This document shows positions 53,987 through 63,105 of a stretch of 64,000 nt of DNA, in pieces. Source of the stretch: Pseudomonadota bacterium (GTDB taxonomy: Bacteria > Desulfobacterota > Desulfobulbia > Desulfobulbales > Desulfurivibrionaceae); NCBI GenBank assembly GCA_018830485.1, contig JAHJRQ010000007.1:1-64000 (forward strand). The letters are read 5' to 3'. The translations under genes were made by a program, and so were the position numbers. Numbering within the stretch: the stretch's first letter is position 1; every line of letters begins with the position of its first letter. The notes beneath the pieces were generated by a model that did not search any database, was not told the origin of the DNA, and worked only from the letters and a program-made list of their open reading frames with translations.

Positions 53987-54853
53987 GAAAAATGCCTTTC
54001 CACCCGCAAAAAGAACACAGGGCTGTCCCAACCCGCCACTCTCATCTTTTCATTTTTGCTCAGTCTCCCTGAAGGCAAGAACCTCTCCCCCTGCTTTTCC
54101 CTCCAGAAAAAATGCATTTTTTATCAATTCCTAACCAAACAAAAATTTTCACGGGATATCATCTGTTAAATGAACTGGAACGGTTCCTCGAAAAATGATC
54201 ACATACCCTAATGGAGACAATGTATGCCAGAAAGACAAATCCACTGTGAACCCTCACATGATCCCGCAGCCACCAGCATTATGACGACCGCAGACAAAGT
54301 CAAGAAAATGCCGGATACGCGCCAGCCTGAATGCAGCGACTTCAGCAACGACGAGGTCAGAAGGGATCGCTACCGGATGCGCTGAATTTTTTTTCAGATT
54401 CCGGAAAAATAGCCTCGCATCAAGGGGCACGGCAAACCGCCCCAAAAAAGTCGCAGAGATCGCCGATCTCGATCAGGCACTGCCATGCCTGAAAAGATCG
54501 GCCATGAGCAAATTCGTTCTTTTCTCTTCCCGCGAGGAAATACCATTCCCCCCGCTCCCCCGTGCCGATCATGACCGCGCCATGCCCATGATCAGCACAC
54601 ACCGCCGGACCGCATGAGCCACGACAATCCTTCCCCCCTGTAGTTTGCCGACCTGCATACTCGCATCCCAGCTTCCAACACCTCCAATTCCCCCCTTCTC
54701 GGGCTGGGGAAAAATAACCCTGTCCCCTTTTGTATTTCAGGGGTAAAATCAATGGTATCCTACAATTCAACCCCTTGGCAAAATTCGTCCGGACATGAAC
54801 GAATACCTCTGCTTTTCCGACCCATTCCGGCAACCAACAGGAGAATGACATTT
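53987..54853. other. Long intergenic region after queE
   Basis: About 870 bases with one small plausible gene (54224-54385) and otherwise no convincing coding sequence. A perfect palindrome AAAAAATGCATTTTTT lies at 54107-54122. A minus-strand open frame (54420-54851) has patches that look protein-like but no ribosome site and no recognisable domain, so it is not called. Codon and base use differ from the flanking genes. Confidence 0.5.
54224..54385 (+). CDS. Small hypothetical protein (53 residues)
   Basis: ATG 54224 has TGGAGA about six bases upstream and the frame runs 53 residues to TGA. The product is polar and charged, starting MPERQIHCEP and ending NDEVRRDRYRMR. No signal, membrane segment or motif. 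The good ribosome site is the main support; no homologue known to me. Confidence 0.42.
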   Translation: MPERQIHCEPSHDPAATSIMTTADKVKKMPDTRQPECSDFSNDEVRRDRYRMR

Positions 54854-55255
54854 ATGGACATGAAAGAGTATCTTGAGAGCACCGCCGGTCGAGGGGTTCT
54901 GGCCACAGTCGCCAGCGATGGCCAGGTTGACGCCGCAATCTACAGCGTCCCGCATGTGCTGAAGGATGGCGTTGTCGCCTTTCTCATGCGCGACCGGCTC
55001 TCCCACCGCAATATCCAGGAAAACCCGCACGCCACCTTCCTCTTCATGGCAGAGGGGCCAGGCTCCCACGGGGTGCGTCTTTTTCTCAAGAAAATCAAGG
55101 AAGAAACCGACCCCGCCGCGATCAAGAATCTGATGCGAAGACACCTCACCCCGGAGGAGGATCAGGCCCGGGGGCAGACCTTCCTGGTCTCCTTTGCGGT
55201 GGAGAAAATCCTACCCCTGATCGGTGACGATCCGTCCAAAATCCCTTTTTGCTGA
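54854..55255 (+). CDS. Pyridoxamine 5'-phosphate oxidase-like FMN-binding protein
   Basis: A 133-residue split-barrel protein. ATG 54854 (MDMKEYLES) lies ten bases after AGGAG; ATG 54845 is too close to it. RGVLATVASDGQVDAAIYSVPHVL, FLMRDRLSHRNIQENPHATFLFM fit the family, which binds FMN or F420 and includes uncharacterised flavin reductases and heme-utilisation proteins. Cytoplasmic. A gene of related type lies at 57400. Confidence 0.85.
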   Translation: MDMKEYLESTAGRGVLATVASDGQVDAAIYSVPHVLKDGVVAFLMRDRLSHRNIQENPHATFLFMAEGPGSHGVRLFLKKIKEETDPAAIKNLMRRHLTPEEDQARGQTFLVSFAVEKILPLIGDDPSKIPFC

Positions 55256-55308
55256 GCCGAAAAAGCCATTGCCTCTTGCCGTGACCCCTTCAACCCGAGG
55301 AGTACCGC

Positions 55309-56778
55309 ATGGCCGACACCTGCAAGGTCTTGATCACCGGCGCCACCGGCTACATCGGCCGGCGCCTGAAGGACCAACTGCTGAACCACCCGGAACTAAC
55401 CCTCCGGCTGCTGGTGCGCAACCGGCATAAGGTGCGGCCCGAGGTGCTCGCCAGGGTTGAGGTGGCGGAGGGCGACACCTTCAGCCCCGAGGCTTTGGCT
55501 GCAGCTCTTTCCGGCATCGAGGTCGCCTTCTACCTCATCCACTCCATGGGCTCGGGCCAGGATTTTGCAGAGCGCGACCGGCAAAGCGCCGTCAACTTCC
55601 GCGACGCCTGCATCGCAGCCGGGGTGAAGCGGCTCGTCTACCTGGGAGGGCTGGGGGTCAAGGAAAGCGCCAGCCGCCATCTCCTGAGCCGGATCGAAAC
55701 CGGGGAACTCCTCTCCTCCCGTCCCGAAAAGTTGCAAACCATCTGGTTCAGGGCCGGGATCATCATCGGCGCGGGCAGCGCCAGTTTCGAGATCATCTAC
55801 AACCTGCTCCAAAAACTGCCCCTCATGGTGACGCCGAAATGGGTCACCACCCGAACCCAGCCGGTGGCGGTGGACGACGTGCTCGCCTATCTGGAGGCGG
55901 CCATCGCCGTAAAGGTCCAGGGCAATCTGGTGGTGGACATCGGCGGCGAAGCCATGAGCTTTCGGGAGATGATGCTCCGGGCCGCCAAGATCATGGGGCT
56001 GCGGAGGTTCCTCCTGCCGGTGCCGGTGCTGAGCCCGCGCCTCTCCTCCTTCTGGCTGATCCTCTTTACCCCCATCCCCTACCGCATGGCCGCCGCCCTG
56101 GTGGAGGGGCTCCGCTCGGAAACCGTCATCCAGAACGACCATGCCCAACGCCATTTCCCCGGGATAACGCCCCGCAGCTACGAAAGCGCGGTGAAGGCCG
56201 CCATCGCCGAGCTGGAGCAGGATCTGGTCATCAGCCGCTGGTGCGACAGCTCCACGGAGCCGTTCTGCGACATCAAGCACCAGGACAACCCCGGCGCCCC
56301 CATCCTGCGAGACCAACGGGAGATCCCCCTGCACGGGCTGGACCCGGCTTTTGTTTACGCGGCAGTCAAGGGAATCGGCGGCGCCCATGGCTGGGGCGCC
56401 TACAACATGCTCTGGCAGATCCGGGGTTTTTTGGACAAGCTGAGCGGCGGCTATGGCCTGAACCGCGGCAGAAGACAGCAGAAGGAACTGCGCGTGGGGG
56501 ATGCCCTTGATTTCTGGAAGGTTGCCGACCTCAAGGAAAACAAACGGGTTCTGCTCGTGGCCCAGATGAAGGTGCCGGGCAAGGCCTGGCTTGAGTTCGA
56601 CATCCAGGATGACCGGCTGGTGCAGACCGCCCATTTTCATCCGCGCGGGCTGCTGGGGAGACTGTACTGGTATGCGGTCCTGCCCTTTCACGAACTGGTG
56701 TTCAAGAATCTTGCCGAAAAAATCGTGGCGCACGCTGCAGCTCACTCAAGCGGCACAATCTCTTCCCCCGCAAAATAA
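55309..56778 (+). CDS. NAD(P)-binding SDR protein with C-terminal DUF2867
   Basis: A 489-residue two-domain protein, GAGGAG upstream. Residues about 1-290 are an atypical short-chain dehydrogenase (ITGATGYIGRRL nucleotide motif, FYLIHSMGSGQDF, LVYLGGLGV). Residues about 320-480 are DUF2867 (RSYESAVKAAI, then WGAYNMLWQIRGFLDKL, GLLGRLYWYAVLPFHELVFKNL). The pairing is common in bacteria but its substrate is unknown. One hydrophobic patch (FWLILFTPIPYRMAAALV) may touch membranes. Confidence 0.88.
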   Translation: MADTCKVLITGATGYIGRRLKDQLLNHPELTLRLLVRNRHKVRPEVLARVEVAEGDTFSPEALAAALSGIEVAFYLIHSMGSGQDFAERDRQSAVNFRDACIAAGVKRLVYLGGLGVKESASRHLLSRIETGELLSSRPEKLQTIWFRAGIIIGAGSASFEIIYNLLQKLPLMVTPKWVTTRTQPVAVDDVLAYLEAAIAVKVQGNLVVDIGGEAMSFREMMLRAAKIMGLRRFLLPVPVLSPRLSSFWLILFTPIPYRMAAALVEGLRSETVIQNDHAQRHFPGITPRSYESAVKAAIAELEQDLVISRWCDSSTEPFCDIKHQDNPGAPILRDQREIPLHGLDPAFVYAAVKGIGGAHGWGAYNMLWQIRGFLDKLSGGYGLNRGRRQQKELRVGDALDFWKVADLKENKRVLLVAQMKVPGKAWLEFDIQDDRLVQTAHFHPRGLLGRLYWYAVLPFHELVFKNLAEKIVAHAAAHSSGTISSPAK

Positions 56779-56920
56779 AACGTTCCACCGAAACCGTCAT
56801 AATTTTGCACAGTTGACAAAGAAACTGAGAGTGTATAAAGATTTAAAATATAGCGCAGGCACCAGGGCAACAAAACCTGGCGATATCAACGAACCTTACT
56901 TGAAGCACAAGGGGGATTGC

Positions 56921-57223
56921 ATGAAATCAAAAGACTATTGTCGCAGCGCAGAAATCGAACTCACCACCTGGAAGGCAAAACTCTATGACGTGATCCGCAA
57001 GATCGACAAACTGCCCACCGGCGACAAGGAAAAGATGCTCGGCAGCGTGGGAGACTTGAACATCTTGGTCACCGAACTGGAGGACCGCATAGATCAGTTG
57101 CGGATCGCCTGCCCCGCCGACTGGAAACCGGAAAAGGATACCCTGGGCGCCAAGATCGAAGGCTTGGGCGACAAGGTGGATGGCATTGAAAAAGAATTGT
57201 TTGCCTATGACTTTGGCGGCTGA
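56921..57223 (+). CDS. Small coiled-coil hypothetical protein
   Basis: A 100-residue protein. ATG 56921 has GGGGGA upstream; a longer in-frame reading from 56591 overlaps the SDR gene and is rejected. Almost wholly helical (EIELTTWKAKLYDVIRKID, GDLNILVTELEDRIDQL), with two cysteines. It resembles small stress-associated coiled-coil proteins, but this is only an impression. It is followed at once by a strong terminator, supporting a real, monocistronic gene. Confidence 0.78.
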   Translation: MKSKDYCRSAEIELTTWKAKLYDVIRKIDKLPTGDKEKMLGSVGDLNILVTELEDRIDQLRIACPADWKPEKDTLGAKIEGLGDKVDGIEKELFAYDFGG

Positions 57224-57241
57224 GACAAACAGTTAGCGATG

Positions 57242-57271
57242 AAAAAGGCGGCCGCCCGGTCGCCTTTTTTT
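57242..57271 (+). terminator. Intrinsic terminator after the coiled-coil gene
   Basis: AAAAAGGCG (57242-57250) pairs with CGCCTTTTT (57261-57269) over a 10-base loop, running into T residues. It lies 19 bases after the stop codon. Confidence 0.88.
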
Positions 57272-57399
57272 ATTGCCCGTGGCGCAAACACAGTGCCTGC
57301 ATGAGGAGCGTGGGAAACGATGTGAATCGAAACGATTTCACGGGAATCAGAGCCAGTTGGGCGAAGACTGTGGATGGGGCAAAAAACAGCAGGGTGTGC

Positions 57400-57879
57400 A
57401 TGAGCAAAGACGCTATTCCGACAACGACGAGCACAGGAACGGTATCAGTTCTTGCACGGCTTGAGAGTTTCGACCGTAGCCAGCGCCACGCGGTGCTGGC
57501 TACGGCATGGAACAACCGGCCCCATGTGAGCCTCGTAGCATTTGCACTCACCCCGGACCGGCAGGGACTCCTTTTCGCAACGCCGAAGAACACAACGAAA
57601 TACCAAAACCTCATCAGGAACAGCCGGGTGTCGCTGGCGATCGACAACCGGGAGAACAGCACAGAGGACTATCTCGGCGCAGAAGCGTTCACGCTTTTCG
57701 GCAAGGCCCGTGAAGTAAGACAGAAACTTGCACGAACAACCATGTCGGCAATCCTGACGCTGAAGCATCCGGCGCTCAAAGAGTTCATCGAAGCTCCGAC
57801 CACGGCCCTGATATTGGTGAAGATCGAACGATGTCTCCACATTGGAAAGTTCCAGACCATTTCGGAGTGGAAAATCTAA
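57400..57879 (+). CDS. Pyridoxamine 5'-phosphate oxidase-family FMN-binding protein
   Basis: About 159 residues from ATG 57400, with AGGG upstream; an in-frame ATG at 57301 is possible but would extend into an odd leader. Split-barrel pattern HAVLATAWNNRPHVSLVAFALTPDRQGLLFATPKNTTKYQNLIRNSRVSLAIDN matches the family. Base use is less GC-rich than neighbours and the leader before it is unusual, so a recent arrival is possible. Substrate unknown. Confidence 0.8.
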   Translation: MSKDAIPTTTSTGTVSVLARLESFDRSQRHAVLATAWNNRPHVSLVAFALTPDRQGLLFATPKNTTKYQNLIRNSRVSLAIDNRENSTEDYLGAEAFTLFGKAREVRQKLARTTMSAILTLKHPALKEFIEAPTTALILVKIERCLHIGKFQTISEWKI

Positions 57880-58017
57880 AAATACGCTCCTCCCGACCTC
57901 TCCCCGCCCCCACTTCCTGACACTGCCGAGCGGCGCTGAACCAAGGTCCGTGGCGCAACACAGCGCCTGCACAGAATTTCCCCTCCTCCGGCCGCTGGAT
58001 GTGCTACAATATTTGCC

Positions 58018-58971
58018 ATGGAAACAGCGCTCAAAATAGGGATCAGCGCCTGCCTGCTGGGGGAACCGGTTCGCTACGACGGCGGTCACAAGCTGGACCA
58101 ATTTCTTGTCGAGACTTTGGGCCGGTTCGTCTCCTTTGTTCCGGTCTGCCCGGAAACGGAATGCGGCCTCGGCGTGCCCCGCGAGGCCATGCGGCTTACG
58201 GGCGACCCGGCCTCGCCGCGCTTAATGACCATCCGCACCGGGCAGGACCTCACCGCCCGGATGGAGCAATGGGCAACCCGACGGGTCAGCGAGTTGGCCG
58301 AAGAAGATCTCTGCGGCTTCATTTTCAAAAGCCGCTCCCCCTCCAGCGGCATGGAGCGGGTAAAGGTATATGCCGATACCGGCGGGGAGCCGGTGAAAAC
58401 CGGGGTGGGCCTCTTTGCCAGGGAGTTCATGGCGCGGTTGCCCCTGCTGCCGGTGGAGGATGAAGGCCGCCTCCATGATCCGGTCCTGCGGGAAAACTTT
58501 ATCACCCGGATTTTCGTGCTCAAGCGCTGGCGCGATCTTTTGGCCGCCAACCGGTCACGCGGCGGGCTGGTGGCCTTTCACACCGCCCACAAGCTCCTGC
58601 TCCTCTCCCACAGTGAAAAACATTATCGCGCCATGGGCAGACTCGTTGCCGAGGCCAAAAAAATGCCCCTGGATGACTTGTTTTCCGCCTACGAGGCCAT
58701 GCTCATGGAGGCCCTCCGGCTGAAAAGTTCGCTCGCCAAAAACAGCAATGTCCTGCTCCACATTCTGGGTTACTTCAAAAAGAATCTCGCCGCTGATGAA
58801 AGACAGGAAATGGTTGAGCTTATCGACCGCTACCGGGGCGGCCTGGTCCCACTTATCGTGCCCATCACCCTGCTCAACCACTATGTACGCAAATACGACC
58901 AGTCCTATCTGGCCGGCCAGATATATCTCTATCCCCACCCCTTGGAGCTGAAACTGCGCAACCATGCCTAG
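58018..58971 (+). CDS. DUF523 (TudS-like) and DUF1722 fusion protein
   Basis: A 317-residue protein. Residues 1-155 are DUF523, the family of the [Fe-S] thiouracil desulfidase TudS: SACLLGEPVRYDGGHK with Cys12, VCPETECGLGVPRE with Cys44 and Cys49, and Cys99 before FIFKSRSPSSG. Residues about 165-310 are DUF1722 (LVAFHTAHKLLLLSHSEKHYRAMGRLV), as in YbgA. It may desulfurate thio-modified pyrimidines; the role of DUF1722 is unknown. Overlaps the lipocalin gene by 8 bases, so the two are probably coupled. Confidence 0.87.
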   Translation: METALKIGISACLLGEPVRYDGGHKLDQFLVETLGRFVSFVPVCPETECGLGVPREAMRLTGDPASPRLMTIRTGQDLTARMEQWATRRVSELAEEDLCGFIFKSRSPSSGMERVKVYADTGGEPVKTGVGLFAREFMARLPLLPVEDEGRLHDPVLRENFITRIFVLKRWRDLLAANRSRGGLVAFHTAHKLLLLSHSEKHYRAMGRLVAEAKKMPLDDLFSAYEAMLMEALRLKSSLAKNSNVLLHILGYFKKNLAADERQEMVELIDRYRGGLVPLIVPITLLNHYVRKYDQSYLAGQIYLYPHPLELKLRNHA

Positions 58972-59524
58972 CCGCCATCAAGCTGTCGCCGTGCTTGCCG
59001 CATTCCTTCTCTGCTCCTGGTACGGTTGCACCAGCCGAACCACCGCCGTACCACCGGCCACCGTCCCCTTTGTCGATTTGGTCCGCTACAGCGGCACCTG
59101 GCATGAGTTGGCCCGCCTGCCCATGTGGTTCCAGCGCGACTGCCTGCAATCCTGGGCCGAATATACCCTGTTGTCGGAGAATGAAATCACGGTGGTCAAT
59201 TCCTGCCCCACTGCAAGTGGCGGCAATAAAAAAGCACACGGCATTGCCACCGTGGTGGACAAACAGACCAACGCCAGGCTCACGGTCCGCTTCGACAACT
59301 GGTTTTCCCGGCTTTTCCCAGGTCTCACCACCGGGGACTATTGGATACTCTGGCTCGACCCTGACTATCAAACCGCCCTGGTCGGCACCCCTGATCGGAA
59401 ATTTCTCTGGATCCTGGCGCGCACGCCCTCGGTGGATACTGAAACCTATGCCCAACTGGTAGCCCATGCCCGCGAAATGGGCTTTGCCACGGAAAAACTG
59501 CTCGTTTTCCAGCAGGACAGGTAG
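58964..59524 (+). CDS. blc: Outer-membrane lipocalin (Blc-like lipoprotein)
   Basis: A 186-residue lipoprotein: signal AVAVLAAFLLCSWYGC with a lipobox cysteine, then the lipocalin signature YSGTWHELARLPMWFQ and the second motif DYWILWLDPDYQTALVGTPDRKFLWILAR. Bacterial lipocalins bind lysophospholipids or hydrophobic ligands at the outer membrane. No Asp after the lipobox cysteine (next is Thr), so outer-membrane sorting is expected. Confidence 0.92.
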   Translation: MPSRHQAVAVLAAFLLCSWYGCTSRTTAVPPATVPFVDLVRYSGTWHELARLPMWFQRDCLQSWAEYTLLSENEITVVNSCPTASGGNKKAHGIATVVDKQTNARLTVRFDNWFSRLFPGLTTGDYWILWLDPDYQTALVGTPDRKFLWILARTPSVDTETYAQLVAHAREMGFATEKLLVFQQDR

Positions 59525-59565
59525 CCACAAAATAAACGGAAATCACGGCCAACACAGGAGGACAT

Positions 59566-59988
59566 ATGCAAATAATCAAGGAATTCAAAGAGTTTTCCAT
59601 GCGCGGCAACGTTGTGGACATGGCGGTCGGCATCATCATCGGCAGCGCATTCGGCAAGATTGTCAGCTCCCTGGTTCAGGACGTCATCATGCCGCCCATC
59701 GGCCTGATCATGGGCAATGTAGATTTCGCCCATCTGACCGTCACCCTCCGGAAAAAAAGCGAGGGCGTGGAGGCGGTCACCCTCAAATACGGGGTGTTCA
59801 TCAACACCATCCTGGATTTCACCATCGTGGCCTTCGCGATCTTCATGCTCATCAAGCAGATGAACCGGCTCAAGAAGGAAGCGCCACCCTCGGAAGCTAC
59901 AACCAAGGAATGCCCCCGCTGCTGCTCCAGCATTCCGGCCAAGGCGCTGCGTTGCCCGCACTGCACTTCGGAGCTTCATGAGGCGTAA
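59566..59988 (+). CDS. mscL: Large-conductance mechanosensitive channel with C-terminal zinc ribbon
   Basis: A 140-residue protein, AGGAG before the ATG. The channel part is standard: [32 protein letters not shown] with pore helix, and TM2 [19 protein letters not shown]. After the usual KQMNRLKKE linker the tail carries a four-cysteine ribbon, CPRC and CPHC around PAKALR. The tail is extra compared with E. coli MscL and may bind zinc. Confidence 0.95.
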   Translation: MQIIKEFKEFSMRGNVVDMAVGIIIGSAFGKIVSSLVQDVIMPPIGLIMGNVDFAHLTVTLRKKSEGVEAVTLKYGVFINTILDFTIVAFAIFMLIKQMNRLKKEAPPSEATTKECPRCCSSIPAKALRCPHCTSELHEA

Positions 59989-60158
59989 AAGGGGAAGGAA
60001 GATTGGGGGGATGGATAGGAGGGTGCCGCTACCGACTTAACGCAAACATCTGCGGCTTGTCAGTAGAATGCTTTGGCTGGAATTAAGCATCCTGTTCCCA
60101 GAATTCCAGGCAGAGCCGGGAGGTGCCTGTTTGTTATTACCCTCAAGCCTGAAAACCC

Positions 60159-61124
60159 CTATTCCGAGAGTTTGACAGGGGAGACAAACCCGGCAGGCTT
60201 GAGCGCAAGCACGGAACACTGCACCTGCTCCAGAATGGCTTCAGCGGTATTGCCGATAAGCAACCCGGGAATGCCTGTCCGCGCAACCGTCCCCATGACA
60301 ACCAGGTCCGCCTGCACTTCCCCGGCCAGGACGGTTATCACCTTGCGCGCTTGCCCCTTGCGGAGGTGGAAACGAGGGGCAAGGTAGTCATACGCTTCCG
60401 CGCCGATCCGATTCCGCAGCCACTCCCCTAGCTGGTACAACCCGCTCTCATGCTGCAAACGTTCATTTTCGACATAGGTGGCGGCAGCGGCGGGGTTCCC
60501 ACCCCACACACTGATTTTGCCTTCGCCAAAAGCCTCCCAGGCATGTGCCAGATGCAAGGCGGCAAAATCGGACAGCGCAAGCGAAGCGGACAAACCGATA
60601 ATCTGCTCATTGAGGTCCGGCTCCTCGACCCCGGCCATCAGCGGGTCGAAATCGACCGCCGCGAGAATACTGCTGTAATTAGATTTCTCCCGGGGCTTCA
60701 TCAGCCACACCGGAACGGGGCATTTGCGCAACAGATGCATATCGTCGCTGCCGAACAGCCTCGCCAGGAAATCGGGATTTTCCGCGGGCTTGATTACCAG
60801 GTCATACCCATGGCGCAGCACGGCGCGGATGATTTCGAGAAAAGCCGTGCCCGTGAACACCTTGCGCGCAATGTTGATTCGTTGCCCATGGGGATCGATC
60901 AGCGACTCCAGCCTTTGCATCTGCTCACTCTCCAGTGTCGCCTGCAGCCCGGCGGAATCCGGCACGCCATCCGCCGCCCCTTTACTTCCCGGGATACGCG
61001 GAACAACGGCAATGACCGTCAGTTCGGCCTGATTGTTTTCCGCCAGCGTCACCGCCCGCGTCAAGGCGGAGGCCTGGTCCACGCCCTCTTCTGATACATA
61101 GAGAATGTTCTTGAATCGTTTCAT
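60159..61124 (-). CDS. Tandem universal stress protein (UspE-like)
   Basis: A 321-residue protein with two Usp domains. The second carries the ATP-binding Gly-rich motif VMGTVARTGIPGLLIGNTAEAIL; the first (VWLMKPR ends it) lacks a clear one. It overlaps the upstream CPA2 antiporter gene by 4 bases (ATGA), indicating cotranscription and coupling. Usp-antiporter pairs are frequent and the Usp may regulate ion transport; inference. Confidence 0.92.
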   Translation of the reverse strand: MKRFKNILYVSEEGVDQASALTRAVTLAENNQAELTVIAVVPRIPGSKGAADGVPDSAGLQATLESEQMQRLESLIDPHGQRINIARKVFTGTAFLEIIRAVLRHGYDLVIKPAENPDFLARLFGSDDMHLLRKCPVPVWLMKPREKSNYSSILAAVDFDPLMAGVEEPDLNEQIIGLSASLALSDFAALHLAHAWEAFGEGKISVWGGNPAAAATYVENERLQHESGLYQLGEWLRNRIGAEAYDYLAPRFHLRKGQARKVITVLAGEVQADLVVMGTVARTGIPGLLIGNTAEAILEQVQCSVLALKPAGFVSPVKLSE

Positions 61125-62788
61125 AAGACGGCCTCCGTATTGGTTTTCAAACTCGATTCGACATGGGGAAACAGGCGGTCCGCAGCTTCCCGTGCTGCGT
61201 CGGCATAAGGGACAAAGACCAGGTCTACTCCCTCCCGTTCAAACTGTTGGGCCTCATGGCGGCTGGAGGCGGAAAGCGCCACCTTGCCGGGGTAGCCCTG
61301 CTGGTGAAGCCCGTGGAGCAGCATCCGGTTGATGGCGCGATCCCGCATGGTGCTCACGACCCAGCGCACTTGCTCCAGCGGCAGCGAAGCAATGAATTCC
61401 GGATCCTCTGCGTCACCATAATGGACTGCGTAGCCATCGCGGAGGTGGCGCCGCACCACCTCCGGATCAAAATCCACGGCGAGCAAACGGCAGCCCCGTT
61501 GGCGCAGATTGTCCGCCACCGCAGCGCCGTAACGCCCCAGGCCGAAGAGGAGAACATCCATGTTCCGGTCATCCCCGGCCGAACCATCCAGCTCCCGGTG
61601 CGCCACCTTGCGCTCGAACACGCCAAGATAGGGGGCGAGCCGCTCATACAGGGAATGCGAGTAGATGATCATATAGGTGGACCCGCTGATGGTAATCAAC
61701 CCCACCAAGGTAATAAGCCCCACTGTCTCCCGGTCGAGATGCCCCAGGCTGAGGCCCAGCGCGGCAAGGATAAGCGAGAATTCACTGATCTGAGCCACCG
61801 TGAGCCCGGCCAGAAAGCCGGTGCGCTTGCGATACCCCATGTAGCCCATGATCGCCATGACAATAAGAGGATTGCCCACCAGCACGAAAAGCGAAAACAG
61901 CATCGCCGGGCCCGCCTGTGCGCCAAGGGTACTTATGTCCAACCCGGAACCCAACTCGATAAAGAAAAAAAGCAACAGGAAGTCGCGCAGGCTGACCAGG
62001 CGCGCGGCCACCTGCTCACGGTAGGGTGTGGACGCGACGGAAATACCTGCCAGGAAGGCCCCCACCTCTTTGCTGAAGCCCAGGGTGTCGCCGGCTGTGG
62101 CGCCCAGCACCGCCCAGGCAATGGCGAACAACATCAACAGCTCGGGCGAGTGGGCGAGACGATGGAGCAACCCGGTCAAAACGTAGCGGATCAACAAGGC
62201 CACAACAAGCAGCATCGCGATCCCTTTGGCCAAAATCAGCAATGCTTCCAAGCCCAGATGCATCTCACCGGCGGGCTGGCCAAAAGCGGTGAGCCCAATC
62301 ATGACCAGCACCACCACAATATCCTGGACAATGAGAAAGCCCACCGCAATCCGCCCATGCAGCGAATCCACCTCCCGTTTGTCCGAGAGGAGCTTCACGA
62401 TGATGATAGTGCTGGAAAAAGTCAGCGCGACAGCCACATAGATGGCCATGACATGCGGCATGCCCAGCGCCAGGGCGATCAGATATCCGATGAGCGAGGT
62501 GAAGACAACCTGCCCCAGACCGGAAGCCAGCGCAACCGGCCCCACGGTACGGATGATGTGCAAGTCGAGCTTCAACCCGACCACGAACAGCAGCAGGGCA
62601 ATGCCCAAACGGGCAAACAGCTCGATTTCGCTGCTGTGCGTCACCCATCCGAAAACCGAGGGGCCGAGCAGTATGCCCACCACGATGAAGGCAACGATCA
62701 GCGGTTGGCGCAGGAGTTGAGCGATGCCCCCGCTGACGACCGCCAGACCCAGGATCAGGCCCATCTGTACAAAAACATTTTCAACCAT
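61121..62788 (-). CDS. CPA2-family cation/proton antiporter with TrkA-N domain (KefB/YbaL-like)
   Basis: A 555-residue membrane protein. About 12 hydrophobic segments in residues 5-375 (LLGPSVFGWVTHSSEIELFARLGIALLLFVVGLKLD; FSSTIIIVKLLSDKREVDSLHGRI) followed by a TrkA-N nucleotide-binding domain (about 400-540; VLLFGLGRYGAAVADNL, VDFDPEVV, GDAEDPEFI). It probably exchanges K+ or Na+ for protons under nucleotide or redox control. GAGGGA upstream of the ATG. Confidence 0.93.
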   Translation of the reverse strand: MVENVFVQMGLILGLAVVSGGIAQLLRQPLIVAFIVVGILLGPSVFGWVTHSSEIELFARLGIALLLFVVGLKLDLHIIRTVGPVALASGLGQVVFTSLIGYLIALALGMPHVMAIYVAVALTFSSTIIIVKLLSDKREVDSLHGRIAVGFLIVQDIVVVLVMIGLTAFGQPAGEMHLGLEALLILAKGIAMLLVVALLIRYVLTGLLHRLAHSPELLMLFAIAWAVLGATAGDTLGFSKEVGAFLAGISVASTPYREQVAARLVSLRDFLLLFFFIELGSGLDISTLGAQAGPAMLFSLFVLVGNPLIVMAIMGYMGYRKRTGFLAGLTVAQISEFSLILAALGLSLGHLDRETVGLITLVGLITISGSTYMIIYSHSLYERLAPYLGVFERKVAHRELDGSAGDDRNMDVLLFGLGRYGAAVADNLRQRGCRLLAVDFDPEVVRRHLRDGYAVHYGDAEDPEFIASLPLEQVRWVVSTMRDRAINRMLLHGLHQQGYPGKVALSASSRHEAQQFEREGVDLVFVPYADAAREAADRLFPHVESSLKTNTEAVL

Positions 62789-63105
62789 TCGTTATCCCTC
62801 GGTCTCTGAGGCACCCCCGTTTCCCATGCGCGTATCGCCTTTTCCATGGGAGCTTCGCACCTGGTAGGATTCTATGCAATGGGAGATGGAAAGTCAAAAA
62901 AAACAGCCGCGCGTCCCTAACAACCAACAACTGCGCGGGATGCGTATTCTCCTGCTGTTTTCCCTCTGTTCCGTGGAGTAACAAGATGTTTTTTCTTTGC
63001 AAAAAAAGAGTGCAGGGATAAGATTACCGGCAGCCGACAGCGCACGAGACCGGCACAGTACCTCCGCATTTAAAACCCAACCGACACAAGACCTTGCCGC
63101 CAAAC
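62789..63105. other. Divergent intergenic region between the antiporter and the PAS kinase
   Basis: No gene seen. It should hold promoters for both flanking genes. A and T runs occur around 62897 and 62990-63010. No strong -35/-10 pair or terminator-like hairpin stands out. Confidence 0.45.

Noticed and set aside
54420-54851. Minus-strand open frame of 143 codons after queE
   Set aside because: Parts look protein-like (WYFLAGRE, EIGDLCDFFG), but there is no ribosome site at any start, the first half looks like translated noncoding DNA, and no domain is recognisable.
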